DNA of 64,000 nt from Candidatus Merdivivens pullicola (lineage in GTDB: Bacteria > Bacteroidota > Bacteroidia > Bacteroidales > UBA932). The notes below the pieces were generated by a model. The model was not told the origin of the DNA. It ran no database searches and saw only the letters and a program-made list of their open reading frames with translations. Positions 15,819 to 25,618 of this stretch are shown here, piece by piece. Numbering within the stretch: position 1 is the first letter of the stretch; each line of letters starts with the position of its first letter. Both the position numbers and the translations under genes were made by a program. The stretch spans positions 1 through 64,000 of the forward strand of contig JADIMA010000040.1 in the NCBI GenBank assembly GCA_017694945.1. Direction: 5' to 3'.

Positions 15819-15938
15819 GCGGATGGCAGAGGTCATCCGCTTTAAAAAATGAAATCGTTTTTCCCGATATATGCGAGCCATCGGGAGGCGCGTTTGACAG
15901 ACATCGTCTTACTCTCAAATTTACGACATCCAAATATA
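15819..15938 (-). promoter_or_regulatory. Promoter box and hairpin-rich leader upstream of the BACON pair
   Basis: TATATTTG on the minus strand (15931-15938) is a full -7 match. The transcript would begin near 15925 and carry a leader of about 180 nt with two perfect hairpins: CCCGAT/ATCGGG (15863-15868 and 15880-15885) and GCGGATG/CATCCGC (15819-15825 and 15834-15840). This is an unusually structured leader for a lipoprotein gene. It could also be a separate small RNA. Confidence 0.45.
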
Positions 15939-15970
15939 CGAAATATTTTAATGTTTTCTGCTTTTTAACC

Positions 15971-16357
15971 TATTATTCGCAAAAATACCCCTTGAAGAAT
16001 AACCGGGTACGCCTTCTTTGGGCCGCGCCACGACTTAATTTAAAAATATTGCAATATATTGATATATAGTGAATTGCTATTGTAACAATATTTTATAAGT
16101 GTGGATTCTGAGGGGTTCGGAAGCCCTTGAAATCCACACTAATTTTTCGTGATGTATGTTGTTTTCCTCTGATTTACAATGTGTTGTGTAAACAAAAGTT
16201 AGGTCGGGGCGTGGCCTTGAGTGCACGACACCGCATTGCTCGGCGCAACCGTTCCGCAATGTGATAAGAGTTTCGGGAAAGTGCCCGTGATTCCGGCAAA
16301 TCCTTGGCACTTTTCCCTCATCCGCACACATAAGGGGTATTTTTGCGGATAATCATA
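15971..16357. mobile_element. MITE-like intergenic element, copy A (nested inverted repeats, central hairpin)
   Basis: The ends are inverted copies: ATTATTCGCAAAAATACCCC at the left and GGGGTATTTTTGCGGATAAT at the right (one mismatch). Inside lies a second inverted pair, GGCCGCGCCACGACTTAATT (16021-16040) and its imperfect partner TTAGGTCGGGGCGTGGCC. The core of about 196 bp has a central hairpin AGTGTGGATT / AATCCACACT (about 16098-16140) and a TTTACA/TGTAAA stem. Copy B is the same element in the opposite orientation: about 89% identical by eye in the core, with the hairpin region unchanged. No ORF is carried. This is the pattern of a non-autonomous transposable element or intergenic repeat; no transposase is in the window. 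Confidence 0.8.
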
Positions 16358-16453
16358 AAAAAATATCCCTTCTTGCATCGTCGCCTGCGCCATTTGCCCT
16401 GCGGGCCGGAAATGGCAGGTCACATCCCGGCAATACAATATTGAATAAATCCG
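16358..16453. other. Spacer between element A and the argF promoter with a compact hairpin
   Basis: GCCATTT GCCC TGC GGGC CGG AAATGGC (16389-16416) is a strong stem-loop. It lacks a T-run on either side, so it is not a clear terminator. Nothing else is recognisable. Confidence 0.4.
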
Positions 16454-16484
16454 TTTGCAATGCTCCATGCTTTTCGTATATTTG
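16454..16484 (+). promoter_or_regulatory. Promoter of the ornithine carbamoyltransferase gene
   Basis: TTTG (16454-16457), 19 nt, TATATTTG (16477-16484): a full consensus Bacteroidota promoter. Transcription should begin near 16490. Confidence 0.7.
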
Positions 16485-16513
16485 CATTCCAAGATTTATT
16501 TCAAGTTTGACGA

Positions 16514-17518
16514 ATGGTTGACAATATGGGAAACAGACATTTTCTGAAATTGCTGGATGTTACTCCGGAACAGATCATGCATCTTGTGGATCTGGCCGCA
16601 AAGTTCAAGAAGGACAAGGCGGACGGTATTATGCCGAGGCATCTTGAGGGCAGGAATTTCGCCCTTGTTTTTGAAAAGGATTCCACGAGGACGCGCTGCT
16701 CGTTTGAAGTTGCTGCTGCCGACCTGGGCGCTCATACCACTTATCTCGGTCCGTCGGGTTCGCAGATCGGCAAGAAGGAAAGCATCCCTGATACTGCAAG
16801 GGTGCTTGGCAGCATATACGATGGCATAGCATACCGCGGTTTCGGGCAGGAAAGGGTCGAGGCCCTCGCCAGGTATGCCGGTGTGCCTGTATGGAATGCA
16901 CTTACCAATGAATCGCATCCAACCCAGATACTTGCCGACCTGCTTACCATGAGGGAGTGTTCGGACAAGCCGTTCGGCGCGATGAAGTTCTGCTATCTCG
17001 GTGATGCCCGTTACAATATGGCCAATTCGCTCATGGTGGGAATGGCCAAGATGGGGGTGGATTTCCGTATTGCGGCCCCGAAAGACTTTTTCCCGGAGGC
17101 GGGACTGACCGGCATGTGCCGCGAGATAGCGGCATCCACGGGTGCGAAGATAATGATTGCCGACAAAGTGGACGAGGCCGTCGAGGGCTGTGATTTCATA
17201 TATACCGATGTCTGGGTTTCAATGGGAGAGCCGTGGGAGGCCTGGGAGGAGCGTATATCCAAGATGCTACCTTATCAGGTGAACGCTTCGGTCATGGAAA
17301 AATGCAAAAATCCCGATGTGAAGTTCATGCATTGCCTTCCTGCTTTTCATAACCTTGAAACTGAAACGGGATGCAAGGTTTTTGAAAAATTCGGAATTGC
17401 CGAACTCGAAGTTACGGATGAAGTGTTTGAAAGCCATGCGTCCGTTGTATTTCAGGAAGCCGGAAACCGGATGCATACCATAAAGGCTGTAATGGCAGCC
17501 TCGATAGCCGGGTTGTAA
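16514..17518 (+). CDS. argF: Ornithine carbamoyltransferase
   Basis: A 334-residue protein. The carbamoyl-phosphate motif is STRTRCSFE (near residue 57), with [19 protein letters not shown] and the ornithine-loop Cys motif MHCLPAFH. The SMG and HCLPAFH motifs are those of true ornithine carbamoyltransferases (Escherichia coli ArgI type) rather than the N-succinylornithine enzyme known from Bacteroides fragilis. It makes citrulline from ornithine and carbamoyl phosphate. It stands alone with its own promoter and terminator. An alternative start four codons later ([10 protein letters not shown]) is possible. The reaction could run in either arginine synthesis or arginine breakdown; no deiminase genes are nearby. 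Confidence 0.92.
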   Translation: MVDNMGNRHFLKLLDVTPEQIMHLVDLAAKFKKDKADGIMPRHLEGRNFALVFEKDSTRTRCSFEVAAADLGAHTTYLGPSGSQIGKKESIPDTARVLGSIYDGIAYRGFGQERVEALARYAGVPVWNALTNESHPTQILADLLTMRECSDKPFGAMKFCYLGDARYNMANSLMVGMAKMGVDFRIAAPKDFFPEAGLTGMCREIAASTGAKIMIADKVDEAVEGCDFIYTDVWVSMGEPWEAWEERISKMLPYQVNASVMEKCKNPDVKFMHCLPAFHNLETETGCKVFEKFGIAELEVTDEVFESHASVVFQEAGNRMHTIKAVMAASIAGL

Positions 17519-17549
17519 GTAAGAAACAGTTGAGAAATTGCCGTTTTTT

Positions 17550-17583
17550 ATGGATGCCCGCTGATTCGGGCATCCATTTTGTT
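17550..17583 (+). terminator. Intrinsic terminator after argF
   Basis: A perfect 11-bp stem ATGGATGCCCG / CGGGCATCCAT with a 6-nt loop, followed by TTTTGTTTG. Confidence 0.85.
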
Positions 17584-17608
17584 TGTTGTACAGACCTGTT
17601 TTTGAAAT

Positions 17609-19624
17609 ATGGATTTTAAGATTAATTCTGCATATAAGCCGGCAGGAGACCAGCCGGAGGCTATTGGCCGGATTTCACAACTGCTTGAAAGCGGGGTGGA
17701 TGCCGTGACTTTGCTCGGAGTGACAGGCTCCGGCAAGACTTTCACAATGGCGAATGTGATAGAGAAGATGCAGCGTCCCGCGCTTGTTCTCAGCCACAAC
17801 AAGACACTGGCGGCGCAGTTGTACGGCGAGTTCAAGTCTTTTTTCCCGGACAACGCAGTGGAATATTTCGTCTCCTATTATGATTATTACCAGCCTGAAG
17901 CATATATTCCGACAACGGATACATATATTGAGAAAGATTTGAGTATCAACGAAGAGATTGAAAAACTCCGCCTTTCGGCCACCTCGGCCCTGCTTTCCGG
18001 AAGGAGGGACGTGATTGTGATTTCCAGCGTGTCTTGCCTGTACGGAATAGGAAATCCTGAAGATTTCCATGCCCAGATGGTTTCTGTCCGCAGAGGCGAT
18101 ACTGTTTCCCGGAACAAACTGCTGTATTCATTGGTCGATGCCCTTTACAACCGTACCGAAGGAGAGTTTACCCGTGGAAGTTTCAGGGTAAAGGGAGATG
18201 TGGTGGATATTTTCCCTGCATACGGCGATTATGCATACAGGATAGAGTTTTTCGGTGACGAGGTGGAGGAGATAAGCATGATAGAGCCGGTAACGGCGAT
18301 GAAACTGGATACCCTTGAACAGGCGATAATCTTTCCGGCAAACAATTTCGTTACGACAAGAGAGCGTTCGGTAAAGGCTGTTTCACAGATTCAGGACGAC
18401 CTTCACAAGCGTTACGAGTATTTCATGGAAATTGGCAGGACTCAGGAGGCCAACAGGCTCAAGCAGAGAGTTGAATACGATCTGGAGATGATAAAGGAGA
18501 TGGGGTACTGCCCCGGCATTGAGAACTATTCCCGTTATTTCGACGGGCGGGCGGAAGGAATGCGCCCTTTCTGTCTTATCGATTATTTCCCTGACGATTT
18601 TCTTACGTTCATTGATGAATCCCACGTGACTCTGCCGCAGATAAGGGCCATGTTCGGAGGGGATCATTCGCGGAAAAACATATTGATAGACTACGGGTTC
18701 AGATTACCTGCCGCTGCCGACAACAGGCCTTTGAAGTTTGATGAATTCGAGGAGATAACGGGGCAGACCGTATATGTGAGCGCAACTCCCGGCGATTATG
18801 AACTGGAAAAGACCGGAGGGGAGATTGTGGAACAGGTCGTAAGGCCGACCGGGCTTCTTGATCCTCCGATAGAGGTAAGGCCTGTAAAGAACCAGATAGA
18901 CGATCTCATGGAGGAAGTCCAGTTGCGCATTGAAAGGAACGAAAGAGTGCTTGTCACTACCCTGACAAAGAGGATGGCTGAAGAACTGGACAAATATCTG
19001 AACCGTGCAGGGGTGCGCTCCAGATATATACATTCTGATGTGGACACACTTGAAAGGGTTGAAATCATAGAGGATTTCAAGGCCGGAAGTTTTGATGTGC
19101 TGGTTGGAGTGAACCTTCTCAGGGAGGGGCTCGATATCCCGTCGGTGTCTCTTGTCGCGATACTTGATGCCGACAAGGAGGGCTTTCTACGCAGCGGCCG
19201 CTCTCTTACCCAGACGGCCGGAAGGGCGGCAAGGAACGTTAACGGATTGGTAATCATGTATGCAGATACTGTTACCAAATCCATGCAGGAGACTATTGAC
19301 GAGACCAACCGCCGTCGCGAGAAGCAGATGGCATACAACAGGGAACACGGCATAGTTCCCAAGCAGGTTGAGACGAAGATGAATACCCTGGTGCCTGCTT
19401 CCGGCAAGTCGCAGCGTCCTTACAGTCAACATGATGCACCACCGGCTGCATTGAATGATCCCGTACTGTCGAAGATGAACCGCAGTGAACTGGAAGACGC
19501 CATGCAGGATGCCCGGCAGAGGATGGAGGAAGCGGCCCGCAATCTGGATTTCGTGAATGCGGCCAGGTACAGGGATGAAATGTGGGAGATAAAAGATGTC
19601 ATTCTTGACAGATTCAAAAACTGA
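17609..19624 (+). CDS. uvrB: Excinuclease ABC subunit B
   Basis: A 671-residue protein, full family length. Walker A is GVTGSGKTF (about residues 37-45). The beta-hairpin that clamps DNA is YYDYYQPEAYIP, helicase motif II is FIDESHVTLP, and motif VI is QTAGRAARN. The C-terminal UVR motif that binds UvrC is in LEDAMQDARQRMEEAARNLDF. UvrB verifies damage after loading by UvrA and recruits UvrC. It is first of a run uvrB - RSH - uvrA on the same strand with gaps of 12 bp and a 4-bp overlap, so two repair genes and an alarmone synthetase are probably co-transcribed. Confidence 0.98.
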   Translation: MDFKINSAYKPAGDQPEAIGRISQLLESGVDAVTLLGVTGSGKTFTMANVIEKMQRPALVLSHNKTLAAQLYGEFKSFFPDNAVEYFVSYYDYYQPEAYIPTTDTYIEKDLSINEEIEKLRLSATSALLSGRRDVIVISSVSCLYGIGNPEDFHAQMVSVRRGDTVSRNKLLYSLVDALYNRTEGEFTRGSFRVKGDVVDIFPAYGDYAYRIEFFGDEVEEISMIEPVTAMKLDTLEQAIIFPANNFVTTRERSVKAVSQIQDDLHKRYEYFMEIGRTQEANRLKQRVEYDLEMIKEMGYCPGIENYSRYFDGRAEGMRPFCLIDYFPDDFLTFIDESHVTLPQIRAMFGGDHSRKNILIDYGFRLPAAADNRPLKFDEFEEITGQTVYVSATPGDYELEKTGGEIVEQVVRPTGLLDPPIEVRPVKNQIDDLMEEVQLRIERNERVLVTTLTKRMAEELDKYLNRAGVRSRYIHSDVDTLERVEIIEDFKAGSFDVLVGVNLLREGLDIPSVSLVAILDADKEGFLRSGRSLTQTAGRAARNVNGLVIMYADTVTKSMQETIDETNRRREKQMAYNREHGIVPKQVETKMNTLVPASGKSQRPYSQHDAPPAALNDPVLSKMNRSELEDAMQDARQRMEEAARNLDFVNAARYRDEMWEIKDVILDRFKN

Positions 19625-19636
19625 AAAATTTAGTTT

Positions 19637-21739
19637 ATGGAAGATATTTTTGTCGAAAAAGCATATAAGATAGCGGAAAAGGCTCTTGAAGGCATGAAGA
19701 GAGGCAACAATGCCCCTTTTATAACCCATCCGGTGGGAGTGGCGAAAATCGTATGCGATGAAATCGGGATGGGAAAGGACTGCGCTGCAGCCGTGTTCCT
19801 TCACGAGGCAACGCGTTTCCGTCCCGAAATACTTGAAAGCGAGGATTTCCTTTCTTTTCCACAGGATATAAGGAACATTGCAGTAAGCCTCAATAGGATT
19901 TCTACTATCCGGCCTAAAGACACGAGACTTGAGGCCGATACATACAGGAGGCTGATTATCAGTTATTCACGCGACCCTCGTGTAACTCTGATAAAACTGG
20001 CGGATCGTTTGGAGGTAATGCGTAACATCCGGTTGCTTCCGAAGTCTTCGCGCGAGATGAAGGTTGTCGAGAGCCAGATGCTGTATGTCCCTATTGCGCA
20101 TCAGATAGGCCTGTATTCATTAAAGGGGGAGCTTGAAGACATATATCTGAAATATACGGAACCTGCCATATACAATTCCATTACCAACAAACTCCGTCTT
20201 ACGGCCAAGGACAGGGAAGAGCAGATGTCCAGATTTATCGAGCCTCTGAAACAGAGACTTTCGGATGCCGGAATAAGTTACCAGTTGAAAGCCAGGACAA
20301 AGACCGCCTATTCGATATGGCGTAAGATGGTCAAGCAGGATGTCCCGTTTGAAAAGGTATATGATGTATATGCCATACGGTTTATCATAGATTGCCCTCC
20401 GGACAGAAAGACGGAACACGAAATGTGCTGGAATGTGTTTTCTTACGTGACAAGCGAGTACAAATACGATACTTCCCGTCTGAGAGACTGGCTGTCAAAG
20501 CCTAAACCGAACGGATACGAGTCTTTGCACGTTACGATCGAGTTTGAGGACAAGGTTCCTCTCGAGGTACAGATCAGGACAAGGAGGATGGATATTGTCG
20601 CCGAGTCGGGAGGTGCTTCCCACTGGTCGTACAAAGGGGTCAGAATGGAGCAATACATGCAGGAATGGCTGGCTTCGGTGCGTAATGTGATGTCGCAGCA
20701 GGAGCGGTTTTCATATGACAACATGCCCGACAATATATGTAACGATGTGTTTGTATATACGCCTTCCGGCGAGTTGAAGCAACTTCGTTACGGGGCGACC
20801 CTGCTTGACTTTGCGTTTGCGATACATACTAACATTGGCCTGAAATGCAGCGGAGGCATGGTCAACGGCAAACGCGTGTCCATAAGGGAGAAACTTGCTA
20901 CGGGCGATGTCGTGGAGGCGGTGACTAACAAGAACCAGCGTCCGAATCTCGGGTGGCTCGATATCGCGGTGACATCCAAGGCGAGGACGAAGATACGCCA
21001 GAAACTTGCCGAAGATGAGTTCAAAAAGGCTTCAGAAGGCAAGGAACTCATGTCAAGGAGGCTGAAAAACTGGAAACTTGAACTGACGGACGAGGATTTG
21101 GGGTTCCTGATCAAAAAATATTCGCTCAAAAGCATAAATGAGTTTTATTGCGCTGTAGCGGAGAACAAAATTGATATTTTTGAAATAAAATCTTATCTTT
21201 CGGGCAAAGATATGCCGCAGGAGTTGCGCCATCCGTCATCCAGGGCAGTTGAAGATACTCCCAAAGAGCCTTCCGGGAATATAAAAAGCGACGTGCTTGT
21301 CATCGGAGGGAATATCAACAATATAGGCTACAGGATGGCCAAATGCTGCAATCCGGTATATGGAGACGATGTGTTCGGGTTCATCTCCGTAAAAGACGGG
21401 ATTACCATACACAGGGTATCATGTCCGAATGCTGCAAGGCTTATAGAAAGGTACCCGTACCGGATTCAGCGTGTGCGTTGGAGCGGCAGTTCTGCTTCCA
21501 CTTCCTTTCAGGTGACGCTGAAGGTGCTTTGCCGTGGTGAAAAGAACCTGGGCGCCCCTGTGATGGAGGCTGTCTCGCAGTACAAGGCATCTGTAAGGTC
21601 GATGGTAGTGAACGAACGCAATTCCAGGGATGTGACCCATGAAATCGAACTGAAACTGTCCGTCCCGAACAATCTGGAACTGGACAAAGTCATATCGGCG
21701 GTAAAGAAGGTCAAGGATGTTACAAATGTTCTCAGATGA
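19637..21739 (+). CDS. RelA/SpoT homologue, synthetase-competent with degenerate hydrolase site
   Basis: A 700-residue long RSH. The HD domain is present (residues about 25-175), but its metal/catalytic residues are altered: His31 and Asp123 are kept, HD is HE (His56-Glu57), the following ED is Arg60-Phe61, and the HN after ADR is Glu126-Val127. The synthetase domain looks intact: [11 protein letters not shown], Asp243 in [21 protein letters not shown], and Glu310 in EVQIRT. TGS (about 370-430), a CC-containing segment ([12 protein letters not shown]) and a C-terminal ACT domain follow. This predicts a RelA-type ppGpp synthetase without hydrolase activity. A second, hydrolase-proficient RSH would be expected elsewhere. 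It lies between uvrB and uvrA and overlaps uvrA by 4 bp. Confidence 0.93.
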   Translation: MEDIFVEKAYKIAEKALEGMKRGNNAPFITHPVGVAKIVCDEIGMGKDCAAAVFLHEATRFRPEILESEDFLSFPQDIRNIAVSLNRISTIRPKDTRLEADTYRRLIISYSRDPRVTLIKLADRLEVMRNIRLLPKSSREMKVVESQMLYVPIAHQIGLYSLKGELEDIYLKYTEPAIYNSITNKLRLTAKDREEQMSRFIEPLKQRLSDAGISYQLKARTKTAYSIWRKMVKQDVPFEKVYDVYAIRFIIDCPPDRKTEHEMCWNVFSYVTSEYKYDTSRLRDWLSKPKPNGYESLHVTIEFEDKVPLEVQIRTRRMDIVAESGGASHWSYKGVRMEQYMQEWLASVRNVMSQQERFSYDNMPDNICNDVFVYTPSGELKQLRYGATLLDFAFAIHTNIGLKCSGGMVNGKRVSIREKLATGDVVEAVTNKNQRPNLGWLDIAVTSKARTKIRQKLAEDEFKKASEGKELMSRRLKNWKLELTDEDLGFLIKKYSLKSINEFYCAVAENKIDIFEIKSYLSGKDMPQELRHPSSRAVEDTPKEPSGNIKSDVLVIGGNINNIGYRMAKCCNPVYGDDVFGFISVKDGITIHRVSCPNAARLIERYPYRIQRVRWSGSSASTSFQVTLKVLCRGEKNLGAPVMEAVSQYKASVRSMVVNERNSRDVTHEIELKLSVPNNLELDKVISAVKKVKDVTNVLR

Positions 21740-24576
21740 GTATGGAGAAAAATATAGTCATAAAAGGAGCAAGGGTAAATAACCTTAAAAATATCGATGT
21801 GGAGATTCCACGGGGGGAACTCACTGTCATAACGGGCATTTCGGGTTCCGGAAAATCTTCGCTTGCTTTCGACACCCTGTTCGCCGAAGGCCAGCGGCGT
21901 TTTGCTGAAAGCCTTTCTTCGTATGCCAGGCAGTTTCTGGGGCGAATGTCCAAGCCGGATGTGGATTCGGTTGACGGGATTCCGCCCGCGATAGCCATCG
22001 AACAGAAAGTCAACAGCCGCAATCCCCGCTCTACGGTAGGGACATCGACAGAGATATATGACTTGCTCCGTACAGTGTTTGCAAAGATAGGGAGGACATT
22101 TTCTCCGGTGTCGGGCCGGGAGGTGAAAAAGGAAGGCATGGCGGATGTCGCTTCTTTTGTCTGTTCCATGCCGGGAACATATTATGTTCTTGCCGATTTC
22201 GGCTGGAAAGACAAGGGACACAGAATCGAAATGCTGCTTGCCCTGAAGGAGGAGGGGTTTTCCCGTCTTTTCAAAGACGGCGCTCCGGTAAGGATAGACG
22301 AGTTGCTGTCGGATGAATCCGGACTTGACGGGGACGAGGTGTATCTGCTGGTTGACAGGCTCAGGGTGGAAGACCGGCGGATGGATTCCGACGACGAACT
22401 CAGGGACAGGATATATGACTCTTCAAAGACTGCATTTGAAAAAGGGGGAGGATATATGAAAGTGGCCCGGGACAGTGGAGACGGGCTGGTTTTCAGAGAG
22501 TTTTCCAGCCGTTTTGAGGCGGATGGCATCAAGTTCGAAGAGCCGTCCGAACTCCTGTTCAGTTTCAACAATCCTCTCGGGGCATGTCCGAGATGCGGGG
22601 GATTCGGCAAAGTGGAAGGCATAGATGAAGACCTTGTCGTTCCTGACAAGAGCCTTTCCGTCTATGAAGGGGCTGTCGTATGCTGGCGAGGGGAGGTTAT
22701 GAAATATTTTTATGACAACTGCATCCTGAATGCTGAAAAATACGGTCTCCCCATCCATGTCCCTTATTCGGAACTGACACGCCGTCAGCGCAATGTCCTG
22801 TGGAAAGGTGAGGGCGACCTGATAGGGATAGACGGTTTTTTCAAATGGGTGGAGAGCAACCGTTATAAAATACAGTACAGATATATGCTGAGCCGTTTCA
22901 CAGGCCGGACGGTCTGCCCTGAATGCGAAGGAAGCAGGCTCAGGAAAGAGGCCCTGTATGTGAAAGTCGCCGGTAAGAACATAAATGAAATGCTGTCTAT
23001 GAGCATAGGTGGGCTGTATGATTTCCTTGACGGTATCAGCCTTGATGCCTATGAACTCAAAGTCGCCGGAAAAGTCATCGATGAAATCAGGCAGAGACTT
23101 TCGTATATAGTCAAGGTCGGCCTTTCGTATCTGACTCTCGACAGGCTGAGCAATTCTCTTTCCGGCGGTGAAAGCCAGCGTATCAATCTTGTGAGCGCTC
23201 TCGGTAGTTCTCTTGTCGGTTCCCTCTATGTGCTCGACGAACCGAGCATAGGCCTGCATCCTCGCGATACCCGCCGGCTCATATCCGTACTTAAAGATTT
23301 GAGGGATCTTGGAAATACCGTAGTCGTTGTAGAGCATGACAGGGAGATAATCGAGGCTGCCGACTGCCTGATCGACATGGGCCCCTATGCCGGTATTTAC
23401 GGAGGACAGGTCATGTACTCCGGCCCGATTCCGGAAAAATTTCCCGAAGGCTCGGAGTCGCTGACCATGCAGTTCCTGTTCGGGCGCAGGAGCGTGGCTT
23501 CCGAAAGGAATAAGCGCGGCTGGTCGGAATCCCTGAGGATTTCCGGCGTTTCGCACCACAATCTCAAGAACATATCTGTTGAAATTCCTCTCGGGGTAAT
23601 GACGGCTGTTACCGGAGTCAGCGGCAGCGGCAAGTCCTCTCTCGTCGGGGATGTGCTTTATCCGGCCCTTATGAGGCATTTCAACAGGGTGGCCGAGAAG
23701 CCGGGCACATACCGCGAACTCGGGGGCGACCTGTCGTCCATAACTTCCGTGGAGTATATCGATCAGAACCCGATAGGGAAGAGTTCCCGTTCCAATGCAG
23801 TGACATATCTGAAAATATACGACGATATCAGAAAATTGTATGCTTCGCAGAAGTATGCGCAGATGAACGGCTTCACTCCTTCGTTTTTCTCATTCAACGG
23901 AGGTGACGGGCGTTGTCCCGAATGTCTCGGCGAAGGTGTTGTGCGCATAGGCATGCAGTTCATGGCCGATGTTACCATGGTTTGCGAAAGTTGCGGAGGA
24001 AAACGTTTCAAACCCGAAATACTGGAGGTCAAGTACAAGGACAAATCCATAAATGAGATTCTGGACATGAGTGTTGCCGAGGCGATAGAGTTTTTCTCCG
24101 ACAGCAGCGATCCGCTTTCCGTAAGGATAGCGAAACGGCTTCAGCCTCTTGTGGATGTCGGCCTTTCGTATATCCGTCTCGGGCAAAGCAGCAGTACGCT
24201 TTCCGGCGGGGAGAGCCAGAGGGTGAAACTTGCGGCCTTTCTTGCCTGCGGCGGATATTCTTCGGATGAGCAGGTTACGCGCGCCGGTACGAAGGATGAA
24301 AGGATACTGTTCATTTTCGACGAACCTACGACGGGGCTGCATTTCTATGATGTTGAAAAACTCCTGAAGTCTTTCGACGCCCTGCTTTCACTCGGACATT
24401 CGATTCTTGTAGTCGAACACAATCTTGATGTCATTTCGGCAGCCGACTGGGTGATAGACCTTGGCCCTGACGGAGGAGAGGCCGGGGGAGAGATAGTGTT
24501 TGCAGGGAAGCCGGAGGTTCTGCGCCGGAGGACGGATCTTTTTACGGGGGCGGCCCTGGCAGGACTTATCTTGTAA
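21736..24576 (+). CDS. uvrA: Excinuclease ABC subunit A
   Basis: A 946-residue protein, standard UvrA length, with two ABC modules. The first Walker A is GISGSGKSS and the second GVSGSGKSS; signatures LSGGESQRI and LSGGESQRV; Walker [13 protein letters not shown] and [11 protein letters not shown]. Zinc-binding CxxC pairs appear as [23 protein letters not shown] and CESCGGKRF. After [13 protein letters not shown] the first zinc module found in E. coli UvrA is reduced, as in other Bacteroidota as far as I recall. UvrA dimers find bulky lesions and load UvrB. The start overlaps the RSH stop (ATGA). Confidence 0.98.
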   Translation: MSMEKNIVIKGARVNNLKNIDVEIPRGELTVITGISGSGKSSLAFDTLFAEGQRRFAESLSSYARQFLGRMSKPDVDSVDGIPPAIAIEQKVNSRNPRSTVGTSTEIYDLLRTVFAKIGRTFSPVSGREVKKEGMADVASFVCSMPGTYYVLADFGWKDKGHRIEMLLALKEEGFSRLFKDGAPVRIDELLSDESGLDGDEVYLLVDRLRVEDRRMDSDDELRDRIYDSSKTAFEKGGGYMKVARDSGDGLVFREFSSRFEADGIKFEEPSELLFSFNNPLGACPRCGGFGKVEGIDEDLVVPDKSLSVYEGAVVCWRGEVMKYFYDNCILNAEKYGLPIHVPYSELTRRQRNVLWKGEGDLIGIDGFFKWVESNRYKIQYRYMLSRFTGRTVCPECEGSRLRKEALYVKVAGKNINEMLSMSIGGLYDFLDGISLDAYELKVAGKVIDEIRQRLSYIVKVGLSYLTLDRLSNSLSGGESQRINLVSALGSSLVGSLYVLDEPSIGLHPRDTRRLISVLKDLRDLGNTVVVVEHDREIIEAADCLIDMGPYAGIYGGQVMYSGPIPEKFPEGSESLTMQFLFGRRSVASERNKRGWSESLRISGVSHHNLKNISVEIPLGVMTAVTGVSGSGKSSLVGDVLYPALMRHFNRVAEKPGTYRELGGDLSSITSVEYIDQNPIGKSSRSNAVTYLKIYDDIRKLYASQKYAQMNGFTPSFFSFNGGDGRCPECLGEGVVRIGMQFMADVTMVCESCGGKRFKPEILEVKYKDKSINEILDMSVAEAIEFFSDSSDPLSVRIAKRLQPLVDVGLSYIRLGQSSSTLSGGESQRVKLAAFLACGGYSSDEQVTRAGTKDERILFIFDEPTTGLHFYDVEKLLKSFDALLSLGHSILVVEHNLDVISAADWVIDLGPDGGEAGGEIVFAGKPEVLRRRTDLFTGAALAGLIL

Positions 24577-25558
24577 GTCTTTCAATGAACAGATAGATAT
24601 ATTTTGCTCTCATTTCCAGTGCTTTCCTGTCAATGTTGGCGATTGTGTCGCTGGTCTTGTAAGTGTGTTTGTTTATTCCGGAAGTAAACATAAGGGAGAC
24701 AATTCCGTTGTCTATGAAGTTCACCTGGTCTGAAAGCCGCAGGAACAGGTCGGAAAATTTTTTGCTTCCGTAGTAGTCGAAACCTATGCCGAGATCAGGA
24801 ATGAAATATCTTCCCGTTACTTCAAGGACGGTTCTGTCGTATTCTTCAAGTGCTTCGCTTCCGAGAACCATCAGGTATTCCCGGTGGTATGGATCAATGG
24901 GTTCGAGAATCGAGCCTAACTGGTCGATGTTCGCCATGAATGCTATCTTGTCTCTGCTGATTTTCTCTCCAGATACAGGGTCGGCTATCCCTTCCTGTGA
25001 CAGCAGGGAGTCCACGAAAGCCCTTGAGCCGGCCATGCTGTATTCTTTGGCGTCAAAGGCTACGAGGATGACGGAGCGGCTTGCAGTGTCTTTCAGGAAA
25101 CGGTTCATTGCGAACTGGCGGGCCAGATACCCCAGTGCGGCCACTCCCGAGGCGTTGTCATCCGCTCCCGGATAAATCTTTCCGTCGAGTTTCCCGAGAT
25201 GGTCGTAGTGCGCTCCGATTATTATATATGGTTTTTCGTATTTTTCATGATTGTTGCCCCTGATGATTCCTGCAAGATTCCTGCATACTGCCGTGCCGCC
25301 AGCGGTCTTTGTCGTGAAAGGCTGTGCGTACCCGTCTTTGAAAAGCGGGGTGAGGCGTGCGTTTTCAAAAATGCTTTCAATATATACTGCCGCTTCAAAG
25401 GAGCCTGTTGTTCCGCTGGAACGCCCTCCGCATGTCTGTGAGGAAAGGAATTCCACGGCATACATCATGTCGGCGTTGTAGGGCGGCTGGGAATGTGATG
25501 TGCCGAGGCTGAGTACGAAACAGAGGACGATGGATATTGTCAGGCGGGTATATGTCAT
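24566..25558 (-). CDS. M28-family zinc peptidase, exported
   Basis: A 330-residue protein from the chosen start MTYTRLTISIVLCFVLSLGTS, a signal peptide preceded by a -7 box 24 nt upstream; the longer ORF in the track runs into the promoter and repeat DNA. The M28 zinc ligands are visible: AHYDHLG (His117), GADDNASG (Asp133/134), Glu172, NIDQLGS, and INKHTYKTSDT near the C-terminus. The motif usually written EE (base plus ligand) is KE here (FDAKEYSMAGS, Lys171-Glu172), so the general base may be absent. Family members are aminopeptidases or glutaminyl cyclases in the periplasm. The 3' end overlaps uvrA by 11 bp, converging. Confidence 0.88.
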   Translation of the reverse strand: MTYTRLTISIVLCFVLSLGTSHSQPPYNADMMYAVEFLSSQTCGGRSSGTTGSFEAAVYIESIFENARLTPLFKDGYAQPFTTKTAGGTAVCRNLAGIIRGNNHEKYEKPYIIIGAHYDHLGKLDGKIYPGADDNASGVAALGYLARQFAMNRFLKDTASRSVILVAFDAKEYSMAGSRAFVDSLLSQEGIADPVSGEKISRDKIAFMANIDQLGSILEPIDPYHREYLMVLGSEALEEYDRTVLEVTGRYFIPDLGIGFDYYGSKKFSDLFLRLSDQVNFIDNGIVSLMFTSGINKHTYKTSDTIANIDRKALEMRAKYIYLFIERLTR

Positions 25559-25581
25559 TTTACAGTTAAATTTAGCGGCTG

Positions 25582-25589
25582 CAAAGTTA
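25582..25589 (-). promoter_or_regulatory. -7 promoter box of the M28 peptidase gene
   Basis: TAACTTTG on the minus strand matches TAnnTTTG and lies 24 nt from the chosen start codon. It supports the shorter reading frame. Confidence 0.5.
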
Positions 25590-25618
25590 GGAACTGTTTC
25601 GATTTTTTCTAAAAAAAT

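Noticed and set aside
22423-23679. 418-codon ORF on the minus strand
   Set aside because: Antisense to uvrA, whose frame is certain. Similar long shadows at 47030-48070 (antisense to glnS), 41246-42235 (nuoCD) and 55959-56774 (gyrB) were rejected for the same reason.
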